From contig JBKDAN010000053.1 of NCBI GenBank assembly GCA_046316615.1, forward strand, positions 1 through 64,000: a stretch of 64,000 nt of DNA, in the 5' to 3' direction. Numbering within the stretch: position 1 is the first letter of the stretch; each line of letters starts with the position of its first letter. Source of the DNA: BJHL01 sp040378885. Its GTDB lineage: Bacteria; Planctomycetota; Phycisphaerae; Phycisphaerales; UBA1924. The position numbers and the translations under genes are program-made. The notes beneath the pieces were generated by a model. That model was not told where the DNA came from. It made no database searches and saw nothing but the letters and a program-made list of their open reading frames with translations. Of the stretch, positions 50,938 through 60,250 are shown piece after piece.

Positions 50938-52059
50938 ATGCTGACCCGCTCCTTCGCCGTTATCACCCTCGCTGCCCTCGCCCCCATCGCCCGCGCCCAG
51001 ACCTACCAACTCACCGCCAACATTCCGTATGGCGATGGCAATGCGCGGCAGGTGCTGGACATTTACCGCCCCACTGCTCCGTCGCCTGCGCTGCGTCCGG
51101 TGGTTCTGTGGATTCACGGCGGCGGGTGGCAGAACGGCGACAAGGCTTTGCCCGCGACGCGCACGGCCGCGCTGGTTGCCCGCGGCTTTGTGGTGGCCTC
51201 GACCAACTATCGCCTGACCGGCACAGATCTCTCGCCTGCGCAGATTCACGATTGCAAGGCGGCCGTGCGCTTTCTGCGGGCCAACGCCGCGCAGTATGGC
51301 ATTGATCCCAGCCGCATCGGCGTGTGGGGCAGTTCCGCGGGTGGGCACTTGGTTGCACATCTTGGCACGTCGGGAGATGTCGCCGATGCTGAAGGCACCG
51401 TCGGCCCGCACGACGGCGTGAGCAGCCGGGTGCAGGCTGTTGTTGACTACTTCGGCCCCACCGACTTCTTCAACGTGCCCGGCTGGCACCTGCAAGCGGG
51501 CACCGCCGAGGCGGCTTTGCTTGGATTCACGCTGGGTGATCTGCAAGCCAACGTGAACAACCCCGACTGGGCTGATGAAGTTGCTCTGGCTCGCCTGACG
51601 GGCGTGGTGACTCACGTGTCCAGCGATGACCCGCCGTTTTACATCGCTCACGGCACCGCCGACAACACCGTCTACCCGCTGCACAGTCAATTGCTCTTTG
51701 ATGCACTGCAAGCAGCAGGTGTGCCCGCCACGCTGCGGTATGTTCCTGGCGCGGGCCACGGGCTGCCCACCGCAGAAGAAGGACCCGCGATCGATTTTCT
51801 GGTGCGCACTCTTGCGCCCTGCGCGGTTGATCGCACGGGTGACGGGCGCATTGACATTCCATTCTGTGATTGCGTGGACTTCAACCGCGACGGCGTCTTC
51901 CCTGACGACCAAGACGTGATCGATTACGTGAACGTGCTGGCGGGGGCCGCGTGCGAGGGCTGCGCGGACATCGACTTCAATAACAATGGGGTCTTCCCCG
52001 AAGACCGCGACATCATTGATTTCTTCCGGGTGCTGGCCGGGGGCAATTGTCCCGCGTGA
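50938..52059 (+). CDS. Dockerin-tailed alpha/beta hydrolase (esterase-like), copy 1
   Basis: The ATG at 50938 has GGAGG 8 bases upstream and gives 373 residues with a signal peptide. The alpha/beta hydrolase core shows the oxyanion HGGGW (60-64), nucleophile Ser133 in GSSAGGH, an Asp in HGTADNTVY and His in GAGHGLP. Such enzymes are carboxylesterases or feruloyl-esterase-like. Two dockerin-like repeats (DFNRDGVFPDDQD and DFNNNGVFPEDRD) end the protein. The next gene is a close paralogue in tandem. The gene is more C-rich on the plus strand than its right-hand neighbours. Confidence 0.88.
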   Translation: MLTRSFAVITLAALAPIARAQTYQLTANIPYGDGNARQVLDIYRPTAPSPALRPVVLWIHGGGWQNGDKALPATRTAALVARGFVVASTNYRLTGTDLSPAQIHDCKAAVRFLRANAAQYGIDPSRIGVWGSSAGGHLVAHLGTSGDVADAEGTVGPHDGVSSRVQAVVDYFGPTDFFNVPGWHLQAGTAEAALLGFTLGDLQANVNNPDWADEVALARLTGVVTHVSSDDPPFYIAHGTADNTVYPLHSQLLFDALQAAGVPATLRYVPGAGHGLPTAEEGPAIDFLVRTLAPCAVDRTGDGRIDIPFCDCVDFNRDGVFPDDQDVIDYVNVLAGAACEGCADIDFNNNGVFPEDRDIIDFFRVLAGGNCPA

Positions 52060-52106
52060 ACCGCCACCACAAACCTCACACCTCACCTGCCACACTGGAG
52101 TCATGC

Positions 52107-53234
52107 ATGTTTACCCGCGCTGTACCTGCGTACTTGCTTGCATCACTTGCCGCAGTCTCTGCCGCCCACGCCCAGGCCTACCAGACTATCGCCAACATTC
52201 CATACGGCGATGGCGATGCGCGGCAGGTGCTGGACATTCATCGCCCCACTGCCCCCTCTGCTGCCCTGCGCCCGGTTGTGCTGTGGATTCACGGCGGCGT
52301 GTGGCGCGCGGGTGACAAAGCCATGCTGCCGTTCCGCATCAATGCGCTGGTGGCGCGCGGGTTTGTCGTGGCATCCACCAATTACCGCCTGACGGGCACT
52401 GATCTTTCTCCCGCGCAGATTCATGATTGCAAAGCGGCCGTGCGGTTCTTGCGGGCCAACGCCAGTCAGTACGGCATCGATCCCAACCGCATCGGCGTGT
52501 GGGGCCTGTCCGCGGGCGGACACCTGGTCGCGCACCTTGGTGTTTCGAGCGATGTGCCCGAAGCCGAAGGCACCGTCGGCCCGCATGATGGCGTGAGCAG
52601 CCGGGTGCAGGCCGTCGCCAACTACTTCGGCCCCGCCGACTTCTTTGATGTTCCCGGCTGGGCCGTGGGCGAAGTCAATGGCGTGTCGAATCTGCTTGGC
52701 TTCCCGCTCGAAGACGCGCAAGCCAACGTCAACAACCCCGACTGGGCCGATGAAGTCGCTCTGGCACGCCTCACGCAGGTTGTCACGCATGTGACCAGCG
52801 ATGATGCCCCGATGTATCTGGCCCACGGCACCGCCGACACGGTCGTCTTCCCCCAGCACAGCCAGAATCTCTTCGCTCTGCTGCAAGCCGCAGGCGTCCC
52901 CTCCACGCTGCGCCTCGTGCTAGGCGCAGGCCACGGCTTGCCGGCAACCGAAGATGCCGCCGCCATTGATTTTCTCGTGCGTGCGCTAGCTCCCTGCGCT
53001 GCAGACCGCACGGGCGATGGCCGCATCGACATGCCCATCTGCGACTGCGTGGACTTCAACGGCAACAGCGTTTTTCCGGAAGACCAGGATGTGATTGCTT
53101 ACCTCGATGTGCTGGCCGGCGCTGCGTGCGACGCGTGCGCGGACATTGATTTCAACAACAGTGGCGTCTTCCCGGAAGATCGCGACATCGTGGATTTCTT
53201 CCGGGTGCTTGCGGGTGGCAACTGCCCTGCGTGA
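52107..53234 (+). CDS. Dockerin-tailed alpha/beta hydrolase (esterase-like), copy 2
   Basis: The ATG at 52107 with GGAG upstream gives 375 residues with a signal peptide. It aligns throughout with the preceding gene: HGGVW, GLSAGGH, HGTADTVVF, GAGHGLP, and two dockerin-like repeats (DFNGNSVFPEDQD and DFNNSGVFPEDRD). Copy 2 has a changed second oxyanion-loop residue (HGGV versus HGGG). The catalytic residues are otherwise intact. Tandem duplication followed by divergence is evident. Confidence 0.88.
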   Translation: MFTRAVPAYLLASLAAVSAAHAQAYQTIANIPYGDGDARQVLDIHRPTAPSAALRPVVLWIHGGVWRAGDKAMLPFRINALVARGFVVASTNYRLTGTDLSPAQIHDCKAAVRFLRANASQYGIDPNRIGVWGLSAGGHLVAHLGVSSDVPEAEGTVGPHDGVSSRVQAVANYFGPADFFDVPGWAVGEVNGVSNLLGFPLEDAQANVNNPDWADEVALARLTQVVTHVTSDDAPMYLAHGTADTVVFPQHSQNLFALLQAAGVPSTLRLVLGAGHGLPATEDAAAIDFLVRALAPCAADRTGDGRIDMPICDCVDFNGNSVFPEDQDVIAYLDVLAGAACDACADIDFNNSGVFPEDRDIVDFFRVLAGGNCPA

Positions 53235-53269
53235 TGAAACGCGCGGGCTGCGAGGGGGAAGGCGATGGT

Positions 53270-53318
53270 CGCGGCGGGGGCGGAGAGGGAGCGGAGGACA
53301 CGGAGGAGGACGTGGGGT
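53270..53318. repeat. Short purine-rich quasi-repeat after copy 2
   Basis: Words cggagag, cggagga and cggagga recur within about 40 bases after the stop of copy 2. It has the style of the other quasi-repeats, but no facing arm was seen. Confidence 0.45.
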
Positions 53319-53361
53319 GACGTGCGCGTGCGCGAATGGCTTCTGTCTTTCCCCCCTCGTG

Positions 53362-53381
53362 CGCTTGTTCGCTCGTTCGCT
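53362..53381 (-). repeat. Quasi-repeat after the spermidine-synthase-like gene
   Basis: These 20 bases are identical to 33210-33229. They lie 20 bases after the stop of a minus-strand gene, in the same orientation. Confidence 0.75.
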
Positions 53382-53401
53382 CTTTCCGCCCGCTTGCTCG
53401 C

Positions 53402-55594
53402 TTATTCCCCCACCACCAGCGTGCGGAGCGTGGGGGCGTAGTCGTCCGTCCAGGCTCGCGTGGGCATGCTGCTTTGGTACTTGATAGTGGCATCGTCCCA
53501 CAGCGAGAACTTCGCGAGGCGACCCAGGTTATCGCGAGTTGCGGTGAGGACGACCCAGACGCTTTCTTGTTTGCCTTCGGCACGCTGTGATTCGGTGACG
53601 ATGGGGTCGACGCGGACGGCGCAGTGCCAGCCGATGTCGCGGGCGATTGATGCGAGTTCGGGGGCGAGGTTGAAGTGGCGGTTGCTGATGTGGACGAGGA
53701 TCACGCCGTTGGCGGTGAGGCGGGAGCGGTAGAGGTCGACAGCTTCGCGCGTGAGGAGGTGGACGGGGATGGCGTCGCTGGAGAAGGCGTCGAGGACGAT
53801 GAGGTTGGTGTTGGCGTCAGCTTCGCGCTCGAACAAGAGGCGGCCGTCGCCAAGCACCACGCGGACCTTGGCTTGGCTATCGCGCAGGAAGGTGAAGAAG
53901 TGCTGATCACTGGCGATGCGCGCGATGGCGGGGTCGATCTCGTAGAAGGTCATGGTTTGACCTTTGTGGCCATAGGCGGCGAGCGTGCCGGCGCCCATGC
54001 CGATGAGGGCGACGTTGGTGTCGCGCCCGGTTTCGCGCATCATGTTGAAGATGTCGCCGGCGGGGCCTGAGGCGTGGTAGTAAGTTGTGGCGATGCGGCG
54101 TGTGGCGTCACTGGTGAGGTCTTGCTTGCCGTGGGCGGTGGTGCCGTGGAAGAGGGTGCGGGTGTTGCCGAAAGCGAGGACTTCGTGCACGCCGAAGAAG
54201 GTGCGCTCGCGGTAGACGCTGTTTGCGCCGCGGAGGGCGAAGGGGGAGACGGTGAGTGCGGTGGCGAGGGCGAGGCCAGCGACTTCGCCCCGGCGGTAGA
54301 CAAAGAGCATCGCGCAGAGCAGCACGGGCACGCCGCCCATGAGGGCGATGACCATGCGCGGCGGCACAGCGAGCGCGGCCATGTTGTGGGCGAGCAGGAA
54401 GATGATGGCGATGATGACGGCGGCGGCGCCGAGACTGAGGATGATGCGTTTGGTGGCGGGGAGCGTGGTGATGAGGGGACGCAGCAGGAGCGCGAGGCCC
54501 AGGACGAGCGGGTATTCGATGACGTGGGAGAAGATCACGGGCGCGAGCAGGGCGGCGAAGGCTCCGCCAAGCACGCCGCCCAGCGACATGATGAAGTAGT
54601 AGCGCGTGAGGTGCTGGGTGTCGGGCCGGCGTGCGGCGAGGCGCGCGTGGCACATCCATGCGGCGATGAAGAACGCGAGCACATGCAGCGGCAGCAGCAG
54701 CCAGAGTGCGCCTTCGGCCTTGGGAATGAGCACGAAGAGGACGACCAGCGCGAGGATGACGAGGGCCCGGCCCAGCACCGCGGGGTTGAGACGCACGCGC
54801 GGCGAGAAGGCGAGCATGAACGTGACGAGATACAGCAGCAGCGGCAGGGCCCAGAGCAGCGGGATGGCGGCGATGTCGGTTGAGATGTGCGTCGTGACAC
54901 CCACGAGCAGCGCGCTGGGCACGAAGGAAAGCACGAGCCACGTGAGTTGCGTGCCGCGGGTGAGGCGCTTGGGCGGAGTGGTCGAAACAGAGGGCTGATC
55001 TGTCGTCGGGCGGCGTGTGCAGACGAGCAGTGCGAGGATGATGAGCACCGCCGCGACGCAGTAGGCAAGGCCCCATGCGATGCCTTGCTGGCGCAGGCCC
55101 AGCAGCGGCTCGAGCGCGAGCGGGTACGCGAGCAGGCCGACGCAACTGCCCAGGTTGCTCGCGACGCTGAGGAAGTAGGGATCGTTCGCGCGTGGATGCG
55201 TGCTTTGGGCGAACCAGCGCTGCACGAGCGGGCTGGTGGCGGCGAGGGCGAAGAAGACGGGGCCGGCGCTCATGATGAGCGTGACGAGAAGCCAGAGGAG
55301 CGGCGCGGCGTCGGTGGGTGGCGGCGCGATGGTGCGCAGCGAGACTGGCAACACCAGCACGCCAGCGAGCAGGACTGCGCCGTGAACGATGAGTTGCACG
55401 CTGCGTGATCGCGCGCCCAGCCAGTGGGCATAGCCATAGGCGGCGAGCAGCACGGCCTGAAAGAAGACCATGCTTGTCGCCCAGACGGCGGGCGCACCGC
55501 CCAACACGGGCAGGACCAATCGCGCGGCCAGCGGCTGCACGCAGAAGAGCAGTGCGGCGGCGAGCGTGATGGCAGCGAGGGAAAACGGAAGCAT
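53402..55594 (-). CDS. Membrane-fused spermidine-synthase-like protein
   Basis: The 730-residue protein has about 12 membrane helices (residues 1-480), followed by a SAM-dependent fold resembling spermidine synthase (ALIGMGAGTLAAYGHKGQTMTFYEIDP, VRVVLGDGRLLFE, LIVLDAFSSDAIPVHLLTREAVDLY, GVILVHISNRHF). The SAM loop and the DAFSSD motif are intact. These fused proteins are widespread; whether they make polyamines is not known. A quasi-repeat follows the stop. It is separated by only 8 bases from the end of the SWIM gene upstream. Confidence 0.85.
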   Translation of the reverse strand: MLPFSLAAITLAAALLFCVQPLAARLVLPVLGGAPAVWATSMVFFQAVLLAAYGYAHWLGARSRSVQLIVHGAVLLAGVLVLPVSLRTIAPPPTDAAPLLWLLVTLIMSAGPVFFALAATSPLVQRWFAQSTHPRANDPYFLSVASNLGSCVGLLAYPLALEPLLGLRQQGIAWGLAYCVAAVLIILALLVCTRRPTTDQPSVSTTPPKRLTRGTQLTWLVLSFVPSALLVGVTTHISTDIAAIPLLWALPLLLYLVTFMLAFSPRVRLNPAVLGRALVILALVVLFVLIPKAEGALWLLLPLHVLAFFIAAWMCHARLAARRPDTQHLTRYYFIMSLGGVLGGAFAALLAPVIFSHVIEYPLVLGLALLLRPLITTLPATKRIILSLGAAAVIIAIIFLLAHNMAALAVPPRMVIALMGGVPVLLCAMLFVYRRGEVAGLALATALTVSPFALRGANSVYRERTFFGVHEVLAFGNTRTLFHGTTAHGKQDLTSDATRRIATTYYHASGPAGDIFNMMRETGRDTNVALIGMGAGTLAAYGHKGQTMTFYEIDPAIARIASDQHFFTFLRDSQAKVRVVLGDGRLLFEREADANTNLIVLDAFSSDAIPVHLLTREAVDLYRSRLTANGVILVHISNRHFNLAPELASIARDIGWHCAVRVDPIVTESQRAEGKQESVWVVLTATRDNLGRLAKFSLWDDATIKYQSSMPTRAWTDDYAPTLRTLVVGE

Positions 55595-55602
55595 GGCAGC
55601 CG

Positions 55603-56757
55603 CTACTTGTCGTCGCGGGTAGACTGGTCGGCGTGCTGTTCAGGGTGCATGGCTTGCTCGCTGATGGTGTCGTAACAACTGGCGAGCAGACCAACCAGCG
55701 GGAAGCTGGCTTGGCCGGTCCACGGGCTGGGGCCAAGGCGGCGCAGCAGCGGGTGGCTCACGGGCGGCGGATCCAACGGCAGGTCGAGCTGCTTGGCGCT
55801 TTCGCCCATTTCCCAGAATTGGCCCAGCGACTCTTCGAGAGGCGGACTCTTGACGTCGCTCACGCCGGCGACGCGCTGCTGGTAAATGGGTGTTGCGCCC
55901 AGCGCAGCGCCCACAACGGCGCGGCGGGCACGCAGGCGCTCGATGAGATCGTGGTAATCCAGGCCTCGCAGCGAGAAGATGAGGAAGGGCTCGCTGCCCA
56001 GACGATGCGCGAGCAGGTACGCGAGGCAACACGCGTGCTTGCACCAGCCGGCAGTGATGTCAGCCGTGGTGCCCGTGTCACTGCCGCGCATGGCGGCGAC
56101 GCTTGCGCTGGCGCTCACGGAGCCGCGCGGGCGCTGCGAGTGGCCACAGGAGCAACTGACTTTGACATCGTCGGAACCTGCGGGGAAGAGCTTGAGGCCC
56201 AGAGGCACGAAGACATCTTCGATGTTGGGCGGCAGTTCGCCCGCGAGGAGCTTGGCGGCGTAGACGGCGTTGTCGCTCATCGCGCTGACGACTTTGTCCC
56301 ATTGGTCGGGCGCGATGGTGTCGATGGTGAGGCGCAGGTCGTAGGCCTTGATGGCGCGGCCTTGGACTTGGCCTTCGATCTTGCCGGGGTTGATGAGCCA
56401 GCGCTTGGTCTGGCCTTCGCGGGCGTACTCCAGACCTTCGACGAGGTTGGGGCCGGCGGCGCAGTCTTCCATGAGTCGCAGCCAGCGCTGGGCGGACCAG
56501 GCGGAGATGGGGGCGACGTCACCGGAGGGGAGTCGCACGCCGCCGCGGACTTTTTTGGGATGTGTGGGCAGCGGCTTGGGCGCAGCGGAAGGAGCCTCGA
56601 AGCGAGGCTTCATGGGGATGTACTTGGGCGGCGCAGCCATGGGCGGCGCGTACTTGCCTTTGGTGATGACCGTGCGCGAGGGGACTACGGGCTTGGGGGC
56701 ATCGCCCGGGTTGCCTGCGGAGTTGCTCGGCTGCTGGTTGGGTTTGGGGTCGGACAC
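55603..56757 (-). CDS. SWIM zinc-finger protein
   Basis: The 384-residue protein has a Pro-rich N-terminus (about 1-70) and a central SWIM zinc finger: CSCGH near 200, then WCKHACCLAYLLAHRL near 240, separated by an insert of about 35 residues rich in Ser and Ala. SWIM domains bind nucleic acids or proteins and often occur with SNF2 helicases, but none is adjacent. The C-terminal part is helical. It may form an operon with the spermidine-synthase-like gene. Confidence 0.82.
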   Translation of the reverse strand: MSDPKPNQQPSNSAGNPGDAPKPVVPSRTVITKGKYAPPMAAPPKYIPMKPRFEAPSAAPKPLPTHPKKVRGGVRLPSGDVAPISAWSAQRWLRLMEDCAAGPNLVEGLEYAREGQTKRWLINPGKIEGQVQGRAIKAYDLRLTIDTIAPDQWDKVVSAMSDNAVYAAKLLAGELPPNIEDVFVPLGLKLFPAGSDDVKVSCSCGHSQRPRGSVSASASVAAMRGSDTGTTADITAGWCKHACCLAYLLAHRLGSEPFLIFSLRGLDYHDLIERLRARRAVVGAALGATPIYQQRVAGVSDVKSPPLEESLGQFWEMGESAKQLDLPLDPPPVSHPLLRRLGPSPWTGQASFPLVGLLASCYDTISEQAMHPEQHADQSTRDDK

Positions 56758-56858
56758 GCTGCATTCTATGGATGCTGGGCACAGAATCCCCGGGAAGCGA
56801 GAAAGTTGGACGACAGAAGCACCGGGGATTTCCGTACAATGGAGCGAGGAGGTGGTGC

Positions 56859-57917
56859 ATGAAGAGCTTTCTTTTAGCGTCCGTGGTCATGGTGGCTGGT
56901 GTGTGCGGCGGTATGACTTCGGTCGCTGCTGCGGAGCAGACGGTAACGATCGCGCCTGCGCTGCGGGCGGGGGATGTGGCGCGGAGCAATGTGCTCACGA
57001 CGATGTCGATGGATTTTCCGGAGGCTGATGATGCGCACACGGCGGCGCTGATGCAAGACAGCCTGTTTTGCGCGACACAAGAGGTCACGTGGACGGTGCG
57101 GCGCATAGAGCCTGGGTACAGCGTGATCACGCAGATGTTCACGCCAGCCAGGATCGCTAGTTCGGAGAGCGCGTCGATGATGTCGCGCATGATGTCGCTG
57201 CGGTACGAGTTCATGACAGGTCCGCTGGAGTGTCGCGTTGGCGCGACGGGCGTGGTAGATGATGTGCTCAATGGCGGTGAAGTAGCGGCGCAGATGGTCG
57301 CACTGCTCGACAAGGCGAAGCCCATCATGGATGATCTGGCGAATGAAGTAATCAAGGACGCCAGGCATCCGGAACTGACCGACGCGGTGAAGAAGGGCAT
57401 GGCGCAGGCGTGGTCGCCGCCGGTGATGTCACAGCAGATGGTTACCAACTTGATGGGTAAGCCGCTGTTCAGCGGATCGTGGTTGTGGGGCCAGACGCTG
57501 ACTGTGGGCAAGCCTGTCACGGCGGCGGTACCCGCGACGGAACTGTCGGTGAGCGTGGGTGCGATGGGGCAACACGTGACGGGCAATCGCACGGTGACGC
57601 TGCAAGCGGTGAGCGAGCATGACATCAGCGTGACATGGGTGACCAGCGCGACGATGACGATGAAGTTGCCCGAGCAGCCAAAGGTGGATACATCCAAGTG
57701 GCCTGAGGAATCGCGCAAGCAGTATGAGAAGTCGATGGCAGATATCGAGCGTGCCAGCAAACCGACCACGATTACGGAGAACGGCACGCTGCGGCTGGAT
57801 CGACGCACGGGCATGCCCATTGACGGCACGATTGTGATGCTGACTGACGGCGGCACCGGTCGGACGCAGATGGTGACGGTGTATTCGCCCAGCACGAGCG
57901 TGAAAACAGGCGACTGA
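56859..57917 (+). CDS. Exported protein of unknown function
   Basis: The ATG at 56859 with GGAGG upstream gives 352 residues with a signal peptide (MKSFLLASVVMVAGVCGGMTSVAAA). The mature protein is beta-rich with several Met-rich stretches (MMSRMMSLRYEFM). It has no assigned domain. It precedes murG by 40 bases, possibly in the same transcript. Function unknown. Confidence 0.72.
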   Translation: MKSFLLASVVMVAGVCGGMTSVAAAEQTVTIAPALRAGDVARSNVLTTMSMDFPEADDAHTAALMQDSLFCATQEVTWTVRRIEPGYSVITQMFTPARIASSESASMMSRMMSLRYEFMTGPLECRVGATGVVDDVLNGGEVAAQMVALLDKAKPIMDDLANEVIKDARHPELTDAVKKGMAQAWSPPVMSQQMVTNLMGKPLFSGSWLWGQTLTVGKPVTAAVPATELSVSVGAMGQHVTGNRTVTLQAVSEHDISVTWVTSATMTMKLPEQPKVDTSKWPEESRKQYEKSMADIERASKPTTITENGTLRLDRRTGMPIDGTIVMLTDGGTGRTQMVTVYSPSTSVKTGD

Positions 57918-57957
57918 ACCGGCTTGCTCTGGCGGGTGTGGGGTGCCACAATCGCGC

Positions 57958-59085
57958 GTGAGCACGGATGCCACTTTCATCTTCGCGGGCGGGGGAACGG
58001 GCGGGCACATTTTTCCTGCGCTGGCGATTGCGGAGCGCATCGTCGCTCGTCATGAGCGGGCGGTGTGTCATTTTGTCGTGAGTCCGCGGCCGCTTGATGC
58101 GGAGATCATGAAGAAGGCGAGCGTTGGCGCGCAGGCGGCAGCGTTCACGCAGATTGCGGCGCATCCGTTTATCGTGCGGCCCAAGCCGCTGGTGAAGTTT
58201 CTGTGGCACTGGGGCGAAGGTCTGCGGCAGGTGCGCGGGCTGATTCGTGATGCCCGACAGCGCGGGCCTGTGGTGGTGGTGGCGACGGGGGGATTTGTCG
58301 CGGCGCCCGCGGCGCAGGCGGCACGCGTGGAGAGGGCTCCAACGCTGCTGGTGAATCTGGATGGCGTGCCGGGCAAGGCGAATGTGTGGATCAGCAAGCG
58401 GGCGACGCGCGTGGTGACGGCGGCGCCGGCGGAGAGGTACACGTGGGAAGCGGTGCCGCCCATTGTGCGGGCGGGGGCAATTGGCACGCGCACGGCGGCG
58501 GAAGCGCGCACGCAACTGGGACTGGCGGCGGATGCGCCGACGCTGCTGATCACTGGTGGCAGTCAGGGGGCGAGCAGCATGAATCGGCTGATGCTGGCGA
58601 TGCTGCGCGAGCGGGCAAGCTCGTTTGCGGGGTGGCAAGTGCTGCACCAGACGGGGAAAGACGCGCCCGATGCGGAACTGCGCGCGGCCTATGCGGAAGC
58701 GGGCGTGCAGGCGGTTGTTGAGCCGTTTGTGAATGGGCTGGGCGTGTGGTGGAACGCAGCGACGCTGGCGCTGGCGCGGAGCGGCGCGGGGAATGTGGCG
58801 GAAGTGTGGGCCAACGGCGTGCCGGCGGTGTTCATGCCCTATCCGTATCACAAGGATCAGCATCAGCGTGTAAACGCGAAGACACTGGTAGCGGCGGGCG
58901 GGGCGATTGTGCACACGGATCACATTGATCCGGCGAAGAACATCGCGGATGTGGGCGCGAAGCTGAGCGAGTTGCTGCGTGAACGCGGGCAGGTGCAGGC
59001 GATGCGAGAGGCGCTGAAGAAGCTGGGGCCGGCGGATGGGGCAGAGCGCGTGGCGGGGATGGCGATGGAGATGGCCGGACGCTGA
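57958..59085 (+). CDS. murG: MurG: undecaprenyl-PP-MurNAc-pentapeptide GlcNAc transferase
   Basis: The GTG start gives 375 residues. The glycine-rich loop GGGTGGHIFPALAIAE, the second loop GGSQGASSMN and the nucleotide-binding ALARSGAGNVAEVWANGVPAVFMPYPYHKDQHQRVNA are all present. MurG makes lipid II on the cytosolic face of the membrane, feeding RodA and PBP2. It is isolated from other cell-wall genes here. The usual catalytic-site features are intact. The length is normal. Confidence 0.93.
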   Translation: MSTDATFIFAGGGTGGHIFPALAIAERIVARHERAVCHFVVSPRPLDAEIMKKASVGAQAAAFTQIAAHPFIVRPKPLVKFLWHWGEGLRQVRGLIRDARQRGPVVVVATGGFVAAPAAQAARVERAPTLLVNLDGVPGKANVWISKRATRVVTAAPAERYTWEAVPPIVRAGAIGTRTAAEARTQLGLAADAPTLLITGGSQGASSMNRLMLAMLRERASSFAGWQVLHQTGKDAPDAELRAAYAEAGVQAVVEPFVNGLGVWWNAATLALARSGAGNVAEVWANGVPAVFMPYPYHKDQHQRVNAKTLVAAGGAIVHTDHIDPAKNIADVGAKLSELLRERGQVQAMREALKKLGPADGAERVAGMAMEMAGR

Positions 59086-59101
59086 GTGGCGCGTGAGCCA
59101 C

Positions 59102-60040
59102 TCAGCAACTGTCCGCAACTTCGCACGTCATGGCGATGACACCGCGCATGACGCGTGCCACGCTGTCGTAGTCGAGCTTTTCTGGCGTGTCGGTGCGGGC
59201 GTGGTAGTGTTCGTATCGAAGTGGCGCGGTGTCTGTCACCATGAAGGCGTCGTAGCCGACTTCGTTAAAGCCGCGGTGGTCGGACCAGTTGATCATGTCG
59301 ATGGATTCGGGCGCGGCGGCAGCGATCTGTGAGAACGTTTCAGCGCGCCCGAACGCCTCGGAACAACGCTTGATGAAGTCGCGGCTGGCGGTGTTGCCGA
59401 TCATACAGATGAAGTCGCCTCGCGTGCCCAGCATTGCGCTCAGCGCGTCGATGGGCCACTTTTGCGAGCCTGGTTTGTCGCTGTAGCAGCCGATGGTTTC
59501 GAGACAGATCATGCCGCGAATGTCATCGCCACGTGTGCGGCACATGCGGGCATACTCCTGACTTCCCATGGTGTTCATGTTGAAGTGAGGTGGCTCTTCG
59601 TTGGCGAAGAGAACGAATCGCACGGTGGCGTCACGAGGATTTCCGGCAAGGGCTCGCGCGACTGCCAGCACGCCCGCCACGCCGCTGGCGTTGTCGTTTG
59701 CGGCGGGACATTTCTCGACACTGTCGTAGTGGGCCCCCACCACTATCACTCGCTGCGGGTGCAAGCGACCTGGAAGCTCGGCGACGAGGTTGCTAGCGCG
59801 ACTGCCATCAACACATTGGACGACATGCCGCGTCACGGTGTAGCCGGCGGACGTGAGAGCGGTTGTCAGAAACTCTTGAGCCAGTGCGTAGGCGTGCGGA
59901 GCGTGGTAGCCGCGAGGCCCGATGTTGAGCGCGAGCATCTCCACATCACGTCGCAACGCGGCAGCGAGCGCGGTGTCGGCGGGCGTCGCGAGCGACCTGG
60001 GCACGCGTGTGCGGTTGAGATAGGGAAGGAAGTTCATCAC
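59102..60040 (-). CDS. M28-family metallopeptidase
   Basis: The 312-residue protein has the M28 zinc ligands: H104 and D106 in VGAHYDSVEKCPAANDNASG (with D116), E149-E150 in FANEE, an Asp in the SDHRGFNEVGYDAFMVTDT region, and His in EHYHARTDTPEKLDYD. It should be an aminopeptidase or a related enzyme such as a glutaminyl cyclase. No signal peptide is visible, so it is probably cytosolic. It is convergent with murG. Confidence 0.88.
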   Translation of the reverse strand: MMNFLPYLNRTRVPRSLATPADTALAAALRRDVEMLALNIGPRGYHAPHAYALAQEFLTTALTSAGYTVTRHVVQCVDGSRASNLVAELPGRLHPQRVIVVGAHYDSVEKCPAANDNASGVAGVLAVARALAGNPRDATVRFVLFANEEPPHFNMNTMGSQEYARMCRTRGDDIRGMICLETIGCYSDKPGSQKWPIDALSAMLGTRGDFICMIGNTASRDFIKRCSEAFGRAETFSQIAAAAPESIDMINWSDHRGFNEVGYDAFMVTDTAPLRYEHYHARTDTPEKLDYDSVARVMRGVIAMTCEVADSC

Positions 60041-60250
60041 ACTGGACGGTACGGGACATCACACTGCGGTCATCAGTCAGGCAGACGCACGCTCTCGCTG
60101 ATGCGAAAGCGAAGTCGTTTCTGCTTTGGCTGAACGCAAGCGGGTGCAGATGTCGCGGCGACTGCCGGTGCTGCATCGCGTGCAGACGTGTTGCGCAAAA
60201 GAGCATCGTTCTGGCATGGGTGTTCATCAAGTCAGTCATGAAGGAGCGAA

